A DNA stretch of 64,000 nt from Motilimonas pumila (GTDB lineage: Bacteria > Pseudomonadota > Gammaproteobacteria > Enterobacterales > CBDFNC01), in NCBI RefSeq assembly GCF_003596335.1, contig NZ_QZCH01000002.1, positions 278,421 through 342,420 on the forward strand, read 5' to 3'. A program made the position numbers and the translations under genes. Shown in pieces: positions 18,307-27,157 of the stretch. A model generated the notes under the pieces. The model saw only the letters and a program-made list of their open reading frames with translations. It did not search any database and had not been told where the DNA came from. Positions within the stretch are counted from its first letter, which is position 1. Every line of letters starts with the position of its first letter.

Positions 18307-18324
18307 GAAGATCATATCAAGGGA

Positions 18325-21300
18325 TTAGTTTACCGGCGAGACGATAAACAGTAAGTCACCCGTTGATACCTGCTGACCGCTGGTATTCATAATGCGCTCT
18401 ACTTTGTACTTCTTATCTGCTGGATAAACTTCGGCGTCTTTGCGGTTAAAGCCGGCCAGGTTGACTTGCGAGAACATCTTCATTGCTTCCATTAAACCTA
18501 ATGTTTGATCAACGGTTACAATGTCGCCCTCTTTGACAAAGTCTGGTTCACTTGGCGACGACGCAGTGTAGAAAATACCGGCGCTTTGAGCGATAACTTT
18601 CAGCTCATCAGAGCCTTCTACTTTCACCGACTCAGCTTGTTTTCCACCTTCAATGATAGCGGCGGCTTCCATTTCAGCGATTAATGCATCATGGTCAAGC
18701 TCTGCCATTAATTTAGGCAGGTAGTTGGTGTCGTATACGCCTTGGTTGAAAGTTTCATCAGCCAGGATGCGTTTCAATAGTGGAATATTGGTTGCTATAC
18801 CTTTGATTACTACTGAGTCTAGGTAGTCGTATAGTTTCTTAACCGTATCTTCACGATCTTTGCCTGTAATAATGATTTGAGCAATTAAGCTGTCATAATA
18901 AGGTGAAACCTCTTTACCTGCAGCTACCATCGCCATTAATTCAACATCATCACGTTCTGGCAATACACATTCGGTGACTAAACCAGGGTTAGGCACTAAT
19001 TGCATCACGCCGTGGTTGTCAATCGCCGCTTTTTCCGCAGTTACACGCACTTCAATGGCGTAGCCGTTTGGTTTAGGCTCCATTGACTCAATGCTTTCAC
19101 CTGAAGCAATCTTGTACTGAGTTGATACGATATCAATACCAGAAGTTGCTTCTGTGACCGGATGCTCAACCTGTAGGCGAGTATTCATTTCCATGAAGTA
19201 AACATCGTTGGCATCAAGGTCGTAAATGAATTCTACCGTACCTGCACCAAAGTAATTCACAGCATCAGCGATGTCTGCCGTGTACTGGTAACAACGATCT
19301 TCCAGCTCTTTTGGCAGCATGGTAGAACCAGACTCTTCCACCACTTTTTGGTTGTTACGCTGCACCGAACAATCACGTAAGCCGAGTACTCGAGTGTTAC
19401 CAAACTTGTCTCGCAGTAGCTGGACTTCGATGTGGCGCAATGACGTTACATATTTCTCTAGATATAAGTCGCCGTTACCAAATGCTGCGCGGGCTTCAGC
19501 GCTTACGCGTTGGAATAGCTCGTACATTTCATCTGGCTTTTCTACGACTTGAATACCTTTACCACCACCGCCGTTCACCGCTTTTAACAGCACAGGGTAA
19601 CCAATTGTTTCAGCAATATCCTCTGCTTGCTCTGCGCTACTGAGGATACCGTGCGAGCCAGGTACTACAGGCACATTGTTGTCTTGCGCTGTTTTAATTG
19701 CGTTCGACTTGTTACCCATGGTTGACATGCTCTTGGTGCTAGGACCAATAAAGTTCACTCCGTGGTTAACACACATGCTGGCAAATTGTGGGCTTTCTGA
19801 TAAGAAGCCAATGCCTGGGTGCAGCGAATCTACTTGTTCGTGCTCTGCAACGCGCAGTACTGAGTAGCCGTTTAGGTAACTTTCATCTGAGGTATTACCA
19901 CCCAAACATACAAGGCGGTCGTTCTCACGTAGCATATCGGCAGGTACAGAGTTCATATCTGGATCTGAAGCGACCAATACTACGTCGATATCATTCTCTT
20001 GTGCTTTGCGGATCAGTTTCACCGCGGTACAGCCACGAGCATGGATCAGGGTTTTCTTGACCGGTTTCATCAGCGCAACAGGATCGGCTTGCGTTGGTTC
20101 CCCTTGTTCAACTTCAAACTTAGGTACAAAGCCTGCTAATGCACGGTTGATCACTTCTTCTACCGTGCTGGTTGGCATAGGCATTGCCACGTCAATTTCA
20201 CGCAGTTTAGTGTCAATCTCGTCTGAGAACGGGTTTTTCACCAGTCCCGCCATTGAGCCGGACTTAACTGATAAGTAGTTCGACAGGGTAGACGTCGATG
20301 GCAAGTAAGCCGGTACCACCATTTGTCCCGCAAACGGCATGTTGGTGCCCGAGAAGTAGTAAGTTTGCACCAGTGGGTGAGTCACAAAGCTTGCTTGTGC
20401 ACCACCAGTACAATCACCGTAGCCAAACATCACGATGGGTAACTCGTTATCACGAATAAAGCGGGTGATACGGTCATTGACAATCGCCATAGAGAATAGC
20501 GCAGAAGCACCTTCTTTAGTTTGCATGCCGCCAGAGCTGATAAACGCAATCACAGGTAAGTGTTGCTTGGCACACTCAACCAACAAGGCACAGAATTTCT
20601 CAGCACTTGCCATATCAAACGCACCGGCTTGGAATGACATATTGGAAACCGCGATACCGACGCGCTGGCTGCCGCCTTCTGCTAGGTCGAAATCGGCAAT
20701 ACCTGTTACCAAACCACACGGTTTGATGTTGCGGTCAAGGGCGTCTTCCACTGATAGGCGAAAGCCAGGGAAGTCTAAGCTGTTTGCTGTCATTTGCTTG
20801 CTGTTAAGCTCATAGAAGTTACCAAAGAACTTCGCGATGATATCAGCGAAACCTTTGTTACCTTTGCGCTTTTCTTCGCGAAGCAAACCTTGAATAAGTA
20901 AGTCTTGGTAACCCATGGTTAAGCGGTTCCAGAAGTCTTTACGACGACCGATACGCATTGGGTTGATGGCACCTTTGTAGCTGCCTTTGTCCGTTTCGGT
21001 TTCGTAGTATTCAGGCAGTAGGCGTTCGAAGAAGTAAGTCAGTACCACGAACAAACTGTCGTTTAGCTGCGGGAAGCCGATGCTTTTCCATTGTTCTACT
21101 TTAGACAGTAGGTCGCCACGATGAGATTGAGATAAGAAGAACTTCAACCAATTGTTGAATGATTCTTTTTGTTCTGCAGTGTCGCCACTTTTACTGACTT
21201 TTTCTAATGCGCCGTCTAATGACTCGTGCATAAGTGCAGAGACTGCCTCACGAGAAAGGGCTTGGTTGTCCATCGCTTCTTTCGCGATAGACGCCAAGTT

Positions 21301-22890
21301 ACCAATCGCATTGTCATACAAGGCGTTGAATAGCAGGATGTTGCGACACTCTTGAATAAAGTCTTGGCGCAGCTCTTTGTGCACAATGACGTCAATCACT
21401 GTCAGGTCATTCAGCTCTGGCCACTGCTCTGTTTCCGCATTGCTGTCGTCTGATAAGAATCTAATCAGTGAGCGGAAGTTATTGACTGCGCTAGATTTCC
21501 AACGGTTGTAAAGAGACAAGCTCAAGTTGAATAGTAACGCTTGTTTGGCTTTCTCGTAGTTTTCTTTTGGTTCACCCAAAATTAACTTCGTGAGAACGTT
21601 ACGCTCTGTGTCTATTTCTTCACGTTTGCCGGTGAAGTTTTTCCAGTCTTTGTTGAGCTGGTCGTCGTATTTGATTTTATCAGGTGATTCAACCCATTGC
21701 TCAAAGATGCGACGCTGGTCTTCTTTGATACGGTTTTTAAGGTCACCTTCAGGTACCTCTAGTTTAGAAAGGCGACCATATTGGTCTTCTGAAATAGAGC
21801 TGATGCGTGAGCGCAGAGTGAGATACCGCATGTAGCGGTAAGCCAAACCAAACGCGTTGTTGTGCACGGTTGGGTTGTTCGCTAGGTTAAATTCAGACGC
21901 ACTTTCTACTTCTTTTAAGTGCTTAGATGGCGTTAGGTAACGCGCTAAGCTGCGCTGATAATGCTCGTGAATATCCGGGTACTTGCGAACAAATTCAATA
22001 GAAGCACCTTCAATCGACAAGATTGAAGATACAATGGCTTTTTGCAGGTTGCGTTGACGCTCGTCTTTATCGACTGGAGAATAATCAATAATGCCATCGA
22101 TACAGCCGTTGTTGTACAGCTCTTCAGGTGATACGCCAACAAATTTGGCACATTCTTGCCAAGACAAGTTGTATTTACGAGCAATACTCTGCAAGCCTTT
22201 TGGCTGGATGGTATTAAAGATACCGTCACGTACCGATAATAAAATGTTAGCAGTCGCCAGTGGAATTGCGCCACCTGAGTAACCAACACCTATGATGATA
22301 CCTACCGTCGGTACGTCAACATTGGCCGACTCAGTGATCATTTGTGAAATGCTATGGGCTTGGTTGTTAGCATTGGCCTCTTCACCGGCATCCGCTCCTG
22401 GGGTGTCGATAAGGTACACGATTGGCAGTGCCATCTCTGAATACTTACGAATAGCTTCACTGGCCGCGTGGTGATGTTCAGGCATCCACGCACCATTATT
22501 TGTCGTACGCTCTTGCGCAATAACACCTACACGGCGAAAGCCTGCGCCAAAGTCTAGGTCTATCTCAGCACAGTAAAACGGCCCTTGGCTCGTCTCTGTG
22601 ATAACTTTACCGTTAAACCCTGCAATGACATCTTTTGCGCTTGGGCGTTTGTTGTCTTCAGCAGGCTCAACAGTACGGGTGATGTAGGCATCAACATCCA
22701 GCTTTTTGATTGCTTTTAAATTCGCCTGGATCTTGTCATCGTCGATGAGGCCGTCTAACTTTTCAACAACGGATGGCAGGCTTTTATCAGGGAAGAGAGA
22801 GAAATCTTTAGCTAAGTGTTCTGCTTGAACGAATAGAGGATCAGGTCCTTTAGTCATTTCAAGGAACGAGGATGTTGCTTTGTTAGCCAT
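18325..22890 (-). CDS. Single-chain acetyl-CoA carboxylase (carboxyltransferase alpha and beta, biotin carboxylase, biotin carrier)
   Basis: This 1521-residue protein carries all four acetyl-CoA carboxylase activities. An AccA-like carboxyltransferase half comes first (about 60-320, with VYLIDTPGADAGEE and GVGYSGGAIPLA). A long helical linker (about 330-680) follows. Next is an AccD-like half (about 690-930, with SNMSFQAGAFDMASAEK, ISSGGMQTKEGA and GDCTGGAQAS). A biotin carboxylase domain (about 950-1400) has the ATP-grasp glycine loop NGGGGKGIQ and EMNTRLQVEHPVTE. A biotinyl domain with EAMKM ends the chain, the biotinylated Lys being K1471. The usual AccD zinc ribbon is not seen. It makes malonyl-CoA for fatty acid synthesis, but a different acyl-CoA substrate cannot be excluded. 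It is a monocistronic gene divergent from a LysR regulator. A separate accABCD set may exist elsewhere in the genome. Confidence 0.88.
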   Translation of the reverse strand: MANKATSSFLEMTKGPDPLFVQAEHLAKDFSLFPDKSLPSVVEKLDGLIDDDKIQANLKAIKKLDVDAYITRTVEPAEDNKRPSAKDVIAGFNGKVITETSQGPFYCAEIDLDFGAGFRRVGVIAQERTTNNGAWMPEHHHAASEAIRKYSEMALPIVYLIDTPGADAGEEANANNQAHSISQMITESANVDVPTVGIIIGVGYSGGAIPLATANILLSVRDGIFNTIQPKGLQSIARKYNLSWQECAKFVGVSPEELYNNGCIDGIIDYSPVDKDERQRNLQKAIVSSILSIEGASIEFVRKYPDIHEHYQRSLARYLTPSKHLKEVESASEFNLANNPTVHNNAFGLAYRYMRYLTLRSRISSISEDQYGRLSKLEVPEGDLKNRIKEDQRRIFEQWVESPDKIKYDDQLNKDWKNFTGKREEIDTERNVLTKLILGEPKENYEKAKQALLFNLSLSLYNRWKSSAVNNFRSLIRFLSDDSNAETEQWPELNDLTVIDVIVHKELRQDFIQECRNILLFNALYDNAIGNLASIAKEAMDNQALSREAVSALMHESLDGALEKVSKSGDTAEQKESFNNWLKFFLSQSHRGDLLSKVEQWKSIGFPQLNDSLFVVLTYFFERLLPEYYETETDKGSYKGAINPMRIGRRKDFWNRLTMGYQDLLIQGLLREEKRKGNKGFADIIAKFFGNFYELNSKQMTANSLDFPGFRLSVEDALDRNIKPCGLVTGIADFDLAEGGSQRVGIAVSNMSFQAGAFDMASAEKFCALLVECAKQHLPVIAFISSGGMQTKEGASALFSMAIVNDRITRFIRDNELPIVMFGYGDCTGGAQASFVTHPLVQTYYFSGTNMPFAGQMVVPAYLPSTSTLSNYLSVKSGSMAGLVKNPFSDEIDTKLREIDVAMPMPTSTVEEVINRALAGFVPKFEVEQGEPTQADPVALMKPVKKTLIHARGCTAVKLIRKAQENDIDVVLVASDPDMNSVPADMLRENDRLVCLGGNTSDESYLNGYSVLRVAEHEQVDSLHPGIGFLSESPQFASMCVNHGVNFIGPSTKSMSTMGNKSNAIKTAQDNNVPVVPGSHGILSSAEQAEDIAETIGYPVLLKAVNGGGGKGIQVVEKPDEMYELFQRVSAEARAAFGNGDLYLEKYVTSLRHIEVQLLRDKFGNTRVLGLRDCSVQRNNQKVVEESGSTMLPKELEDRCYQYTADIADAVNYFGAGTVEFIYDLDANDVYFMEMNTRLQVEHPVTEATSGIDIVSTQYKIASGESIESMEPKPNGYAIEVRVTAEKAAIDNHGVMQLVPNPGLVTECVLPERDDVELMAMVAAGKEVSPYYDSLIAQIIITGKDREDTVKKLYDYLDSVVIKGIATNIPLLKRILADETFNQGVYDTNYLPKLMAELDHDALIAEMEAAAIIEGGKQAESVKVEGSDELKVIAQSAGIFYTASSPSEPDFVKEGDIVTVDQTLGLMEAMKMFSQVNLAGFNRKDAEVYPADKKYKVERIMNTSGQQVSTGDLLFIVSPVN

Positions 22891-22981
22891 ACATTATCCT
22901 TATTTTATTCATATGCATATATGTGTGAGCATAATCTACAGCAAAGTTAAATGTGTTACTATGCTTTGGTGTTAAACAGCA

Positions 22982-22999
22982 TGTTCCAAAAATGGAACA
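22982..22999. promoter_or_regulatory. Perfect inverted repeat upstream of the LysR gene (probable operator)
   Basis: The 7-bp arms TGTTCCA and TGGAACA are separated by four A residues, and the repeat ends 12 bases before the GTG start of the LysR gene, in the 121-bp gap between it and the divergent carboxylase gene. The position fits an autorepression site; binding by the LysR protein is inference. The even spacing does not fit the textbook T-N11-A pattern exactly, so another regulator is possible. Confidence 0.55.
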
Positions 23000-23011
23000 G
23001 CAAGGAAAACT

Positions 23012-23932
23012 GTGACTGATCTAAATGGAATGGCGATTTTTGCAAAGGTAGTGGAAGCGAAGGGGTACTCTCAAGCTTCTCGTAATACTGGTTTGCCGAA
23101 ATCGACCATTAGCCGAAAAATATCACAATTAGAAGATCTGCTCGGGGTGCGATTATTGCAGCGCAATACCCGTGGCCTAAGTTTAACCCATGTAGGCGCT
23201 CTGTATTATCAACATTGTGCAAATATAGTAAAAGAAATCGAACAAGCCACCGCCACCATAGAAAATAGTCATCAAGACGTCAGTGGTTTATTGCGCATTG
23301 CTCTGCCAGTTTCTTTTAACCAAGATGCAATGGCAACTTTATGCAGCGGCTTTTTACGAAAGTTTCCCAAAATTGACATAGATATACAGTTTATTGACTC
23401 TGAGGTAAGTTTGATTGGCGAAGGGTATGATATTGCAATCAAATATGGCCCACTTGAGCCTTCAGATTTGATTGCGAGGGTGTTGATTGAGCGACAACCT
23501 ATTTTGGTGGCCAGTGATACTTATCTCAATGTGCATGGCGCACCCATGACACCTCAAGATTTATCCCTGCATCAAGGCTTGTTGTTGGGGACTCCAAGGT
23601 CATCAGCCATTTGGCCACTTGGGCTAGGAACTGAAAAAACCATGGTACAGTTTGAGCGCAGAGTACGGGTCAACAGCAATACCATGCTCAAACAAATGAC
23701 CAAAGCGGGAGTTGGCATTGCAATGCTTACAGAGTCCATTTGCCGTGAAGAATTGTCCTCAGGCATGCTTAAACGCGTGCTGCAAGAATTCCCTATTGAA
23801 CCGATTAAGGTGTACGGCGTGTATTCAAGCAGGCGTCAGCTGGCGACTAAAATTACCAGCTTTTTAGACTTTTTTGCGGAGCATTTCGCCAATCATGAAA
23901 CGCTGGCGCCGCTAATGGCAAATCAACGATAG
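23012..23932 (+). CDS. LysR family transcriptional regulator
   Basis: The 306-residue product has an N-terminal winged helix-turn-helix (about residues 5-62, with SQASRNTGLPKSTISRKISQ and RLLQRNTRGLSLT) and a C-terminal effector-binding domain typical of the family (VSGLLRIALPVSF at about 90). The start is GTG 23012, preceded by AAGGAAAACT. It is transcribed divergently from the single-chain acetyl-CoA carboxylase gene, the usual arrangement of a LysR protein with its target, so control of fatty acid precursor supply is the leading inference. An inverted repeat directly upstream of the start is the probable autoregulatory site. Confidence 0.9.
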   Translation: MTDLNGMAIFAKVVEAKGYSQASRNTGLPKSTISRKISQLEDLLGVRLLQRNTRGLSLTHVGALYYQHCANIVKEIEQATATIENSHQDVSGLLRIALPVSFNQDAMATLCSGFLRKFPKIDIDIQFIDSEVSLIGEGYDIAIKYGPLEPSDLIARVLIERQPILVASDTYLNVHGAPMTPQDLSLHQGLLLGTPRSSAIWPLGLGTEKTMVQFERRVRVNSNTMLKQMTKAGVGIAMLTESICREELSSGMLKRVLQEFPIEPIKVYGVYSSRRQLATKITSFLDFFAEHFANHETLAPLMANQR

Positions 23933-23945
23933 CGGTTCAAGCCGC

Positions 23946-24722
23946 TTACATCTGTTTAAACAGGTTTTGGAAACTGCGGCTGACCGCAACGGGCCGGTTC
24001 ATTTGATGCAGGTGAACTTGCATCTTGCCTGTCATGTCTTTATTGACGTGCTTGATGGAAGAGACATTGACAATGCTGCTACGATGAACTTGCCAAAAGC
24101 TCTGAGGATCCAGTTGCTGTACCAGTTCTTTAATCGGGGTTCGAATGACAAACTCCCCTTCATTAGTGATGGCTGTGGTGTATTTATCTTCGGCATGAAA
24201 GCACACCACATCTGAAATAGGGATAATATGGATATTATCTTTGCGACTGGCTTTTAGCCACTCGAGGTACTGCGCATCATTACGGCCCAGCTTTTCTAAT
24301 AATTTATCGAAATTCTCAGCCCCGCTGTCTTCACCTTGGGACTTATCGGTTAAACGTTTTTTTACTTTCTCTATGGCGTTCAAAAGCCGGTCTTCGGAAA
24401 TGGGTTTTAAAAGGTAATCGACCGCTTCGTGTTCGAACGCATCGACCGCGTACTGATCATAGGCGGTAGTAAAGATAATCAGCGGGCTTTCTTCTTGCTT
24501 ACTGATACGTCGCGCCACCTCAATGCCGTCAATACCCGGCATGCGGATATCGAGGAACATGACGTCAGGTTGCTGCTCGGCCACTAATTCCAACGCTTGT
24601 TTACCGTCAGCGGCGGTACCAACAACGGTAAGTTCTGGCCAGCTATCGGCGAGTAGTTTATCGAGGTAAATTCTCAATAAAGGTTCGTCATCAACAATGA
24701 TAGCGGTTACGTCAGTCAACAT
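23946..24722 (-). CDS. LytTR family response regulator
   Basis: The 258-residue protein has a CheY-like receiver (1-125, acidic pocket D11-D12, phosphoacceptor D58 in FLDIRMPG, and the conserved Lys in YLLKPI), then a linker. A LytTR DNA-binding domain (about 160-258) follows, with VVCFHAEDKYTTAIT and SFWQVHRSSIVNVSSI. Its ATG overlaps the end of the histidine kinase gene by 11 bases, so the two are made together. LytTR regulators bind direct repeats upstream of a few target genes, often for cell surface or carbon-source responses. No target can be assigned here. The gene converges with the LysR gene only 13 bases away. Confidence 0.92.
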   Translation of the reverse strand: MLTDVTAIIVDDEPLLRIYLDKLLADSWPELTVVGTAADGKQALELVAEQQPDVMFLDIRMPGIDGIEVARRISKQEESPLIIFTTAYDQYAVDAFEHEAVDYLLKPISEDRLLNAIEKVKKRLTDKSQGEDSGAENFDKLLEKLGRNDAQYLEWLKASRKDNIHIIPISDVVCFHAEDKYTTAITNEGEFVIRTPIKELVQQLDPQSFWQVHRSSIVNVSSIKHVNKDMTGKMQVHLHQMNRPVAVSRSFQNLFKQM

Positions 24723-25767
24723 AAGGTATTTCCATCTCTAATAAAAAGCCGGTGCCGTTAAGTTCTTTAAACTGCCAAGAGCTTTGACCGTCGAACAAGC
24801 TTAGCAAACGTTGTTTCGTATTGTGTATATTAAGGCCAGATAAACGCTCAAAACGTCCAGCACCGCCAGTGTCTTTAATTGTTATCTTCAAGCCTTGCGA
24901 TAAGTTTTGGCTTCGACTAATGGTGAAATATAAGTTCCCGCCTTGCTCTGACGGTTCAATACCATAAATAATGGCGTTTTCAACCCAAGGTTGCAGCAGC
25001 AATGGTGGCAATTGAATATCGCGACTGATGTCGTCCGCAAGATCAATTTGATAGTCGAAGCGGCCTCCTAGACGTATTTTATGGATCGCTAAGTAGGCGC
25101 CAATAAAGTTGAGCTCTTCCTCTAAACTGATCGTTTGTTTACGCGAGCTACTCAAGCTCTGTCTTAACAATTGTGTCAATAAGTCAAGTAGTTGTATAGC
25201 TTTTTTACTATCGACCTGAATGGTAGCTTGCAAATTTGCCAAGGTATTAAATAAAAAGTGCGGTTCAACTTGGCTTTGTAGCAACTGCAGTTGACTAAGA
25301 ATAAGCTCTTTTTCTTGCAGCGATTGTTTTAGTTGGCTTTGCCTGAGTTGCTCTTTAACTTTGAAGGCAGAGGACCGCGATGCTAGCCACCAAGTAATGG
25401 CTAAGCTGACGATAACTGCCAGCATAAATACGTTAACCGTCGTATGGCCGGCAATATTAACATCGCTTATATAAATATAATGATGCAGCCAGAATCCTAG
25501 CAAGATACCAATAGGTAAACTCAACAACCAAGCCAGGCTTAAGCGGTCAAGAAATAAATGAGAATAGCGATTGATGAGGTAAAAGCCAGTTAAGCAAAGT
25601 ACTCCAAGGCAATTGGCTACAACTAGGTTTTTCCAAAGCTCGAGTGCGCCTATTCCGAAGTAATTGATAGACAGGCCGATTATTGAGCTCATTACCAAAA
25701 TAATTACAGCTTCAATGCGCAGAGACCGAGGTCGGGCTGGCACGCTGGTTGGCTCTACATGTTCCAT
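24712..25767 (-). CDS. Sensor histidine kinase of the LytS/YehU type
   Basis: The 351-residue protein has four predicted N-terminal membrane helices (about 18-38, 45-66, 78-97 and 108-130), a coiled-coil-like stretch, then the His_kinase domain with QVEPHFLFNTL, where H170 is the phosphorylated residue. An ATPase region has the N-box LQPWVENAIIYGIEP and a short DTGGAG loop. There is no large periplasmic sensor loop, so the stimulus is probably sensed within or near the membrane. It pairs with the LytTR regulator encoded immediately downstream. The start codon is ATG 25767. Confidence 0.9.
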   Translation of the reverse strand: MEHVEPTSVPARPRSLRIEAVIILVMSSIIGLSINYFGIGALELWKNLVVANCLGVLCLTGFYLINRYSHLFLDRLSLAWLLSLPIGILLGFWLHHYIYISDVNIAGHTTVNVFMLAVIVSLAITWWLASRSSAFKVKEQLRQSQLKQSLQEKELILSQLQLLQSQVEPHFLFNTLANLQATIQVDSKKAIQLLDLLTQLLRQSLSSSRKQTISLEEELNFIGAYLAIHKIRLGGRFDYQIDLADDISRDIQLPPLLLQPWVENAIIYGIEPSEQGGNLYFTISRSQNLSQGLKITIKDTGGAGRFERLSGLNIHNTKQRLLSLFDGQSSWQFKELNGTGFLLEMEIPYVD

Positions 25768-26150
25768 ATTGTTGCCTCTGTAGTGGCAGGCTATTTTATT
25801 ATATTTGTGGTTGATTTTTTTGACATGACAGTTAAAAAAAAACCATCACTAGTATGGGCCTTAACTAGTGATGGCGGTTTGCCTAGGATGTCACTTGATG
25901 GTTGCAGGGAGCGTCCAAAGTGTTTGGCATTCAAAGTTTTGTTTAACAGTTTTCAAAAAAACTAAGGCTATAGTAACGATTGAGATGTGTTTGCATAGAG
26001 GGGTGCGACAAATGGCAGTTTAACGGGACAACGGGGCGATGTTTAGGATAAATGGCGAGAGCTGATATCTAAAATGCAGTAAAGCGGCTGAGCTACACGT
26101 GTTGACCTGATGGCAGCTCATTCTAACCAAGTTAAAGTTCAATCTGCGGA
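25768..26150. other. Gene-free stretch between the histidine kinase and a small membrane protein gene
   Basis: I see no credible coding frame in these 383 bases. The first part must hold the promoter of the histidine kinase operon, which I cannot pinpoint. The main visible structure is a perfect hairpin with an A-run on the + strand, described separately as a - strand terminator. The remaining about 275 bases show no repeats or tRNA-like folds. Confidence 0.6.
25834..25874 (-). terminator. Intrinsic terminator reading the - strand
   Basis: The 11-bp perfect arms CCATCACTAGT (25843-25853) and ACTAGTGATGG (25864-25874) flank a 10-base loop. On the - strand the stem is followed by nine T residues (25842 down to 25834). 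It would stop transcripts coming from the 70-residue membrane protein gene about 280 bases upstream, or from an unannotated short RNA in between. Confidence 0.85.
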
Positions 26151-26363
26151 CTACTCATCATTAATAGCACGAACATCTTGATGAATGGTCTCGGCGTTCC
26201 AAGTAAATTCTAATATAGGCTCTTCGGCCCAATCGGCGCGTGGAAAACGAACGTGAACAGAGTTATCTGAAAATTTATACAAAGAGGCACTCACTTCCAT
26301 ATCGCTCAAAATGAGCATAAACACAAATGCAACGAAGGGGTAAACAACAAATAACTTAAACAT
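26151..26363 (-). CDS. Small membrane or exported protein of unknown function
   Basis: The 70-residue product from ATG 26363 has a GGAAAGGAAGACC ribosome site directly upstream; the in-frame ATG at 26378 lies inside that site and is rejected. Residues 3-22 form one hydrophobic helix (LFVVYPFVAFVFMLILS) that may be an anchor or uncleaved signal. The rest is acidic and Trp-containing with VHVRFPRADWAEEPI. I recognise no family. The strong ribosome site and orderly composition support a real gene. It stands alone, divergent from the SirB-family gene. Confidence 0.6.
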   Translation of the reverse strand: MFKLFVVYPFVAFVFMLILSDMEVSASLYKFSDNSVHVRFPRADWAEEPILEFTWNAETIHQDVRAINDE

Positions 26364-26535
26364 GGTCTTCCTTTCCAAAATTTGACGCTAAAATCGCAGC
26401 CACTTAGAGCATTTTACTTGAAGCCAGCGTAAAATGAAGTATCACTCGCAATTTATTGTTCGCTTTCAGTAATATCCTCATTTTAAACAGAGACTTTGAT
26501 AATATACATAAGCATTAGAGTCATAAGGTAAAGTC

Positions 26536-26919
26536 GTGGATTACCTCATATTAAAACACAGCCATATGGTGGTGGTGTACTTAAGTTTAGGCCTTTTTGT
26601 TGGCCGTTTCTTGCTCAGTGTGAAAAAACCGAACTGGTTACAAAAAAAGTGGCTCATGTGGCTTTGCCACGGCAACGATACCTTGTTGCTCGTATTAGGT
26701 GGTTTACTCTGTTATCAATTGCACATTTGGCCTTGGCAAGTCTCTTGGTTAGCAGGAAAGCTGCTTTTGTTATTGGTTTATATCGTGCTAGGCAGCTTTG
26801 CTATTAAGCGTGCCAAGCAGCCTTGGCAGAAATGGGCTTACGCGTTTGCAGCATTGGCTTGCTTTACATATATGTTAGGCATGGCAATCAATAAATCTTT
26901 GTATTCTTGGATGGTGTAA
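26536..26919 (+). CDS. SirB family membrane protein
   Basis: The 127-residue protein has four hydrophobic helices and the family start pattern LKHSHMVVVYLSLGLFVGRF, with the His pair near the N-terminus and the later LCHGNDTLLLVLG. SirB proteins were named for effects on invasion gene expression in Salmonella, but their biochemical role remains unclear. The start is GTG 26536 with AAGGTA upstream. It is followed two bases after its stop by another small membrane protein gene and then by rmuC, so the three probably form one transcript. Confidence 0.82.
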   Translation: MDYLILKHSHMVVVYLSLGLFVGRFLLSVKKPNWLQKKWLMWLCHGNDTLLLVLGGLLCYQLHIWPWQVSWLAGKLLLLLVYIVLGSFAIKRAKQPWQKWAYAFAALACFTYMLGMAINKSLYSWMV

Positions 26920-26921
26920 CG

Positions 26922-27155
26922 ATGGATTTATCTTACCGATTACCGCTACTCAGTGTGTTGTGGAAAATAGTTATTTTGTTAGCCTTCCCATTTGTTATTT
27001 GGGCTTATATGCAAGTGACAGGGATCGAATTTACAGACCTAGATACTGGAACTAATGGGCATAAGCTCTCCATTTTCTTCATTTATCTCGCTGTCGTTGC
27101 AGTTTGGTGGTGGCTCAACGTCAAAGTACAACGCGTATTGAGTCGACGGGTGTAA
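26922..27155 (+). CDS. Small two-helix membrane protein of unknown function
   Basis: The 77-residue product starts at ATG 26922, two bases after the SirB-family stop; the frame remains open upstream to TTG 26907 but that would overlap SirB. Two membrane helices are visible, about residues 12-29 (VLWKIVILLAFPFVIWAYM) and 48-66 (LSIFFIYLAVVAVWWWL), joined by a short polar loop, with a basic C-terminus (VQRVLSRRV). I recognise no family. Its placement between a SirB-family gene and rmuC with minimal gaps suggests co-transcription. Confidence 0.7.
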   Translation: MDLSYRLPLLSVLWKIVILLAFPFVIWAYMQVTGIEFTDLDTGTNGHKLSIFFIYLAVVAVWWWLNVKVQRVLSRRV

Positions 27156-27157
27156 TA

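Noticed and set aside
17943..18308. 121-codon frame on the + strand
   Set aside because: It is antisense to the conserved-type 5' part of the VanZ/heparinase gene and runs into the bidirectional terminator hairpin.
22911..22920. ATATGCATAT palindrome upstream of the carboxylase gene
   Set aside because: Short and A/T-rich; expected by chance in an intergenic promoter region.
25759..25965. 68-codon frame on the + strand
   Set aside because: It runs through the - strand terminator hairpin, starts inside the histidine kinase gene and has no ribosome site.
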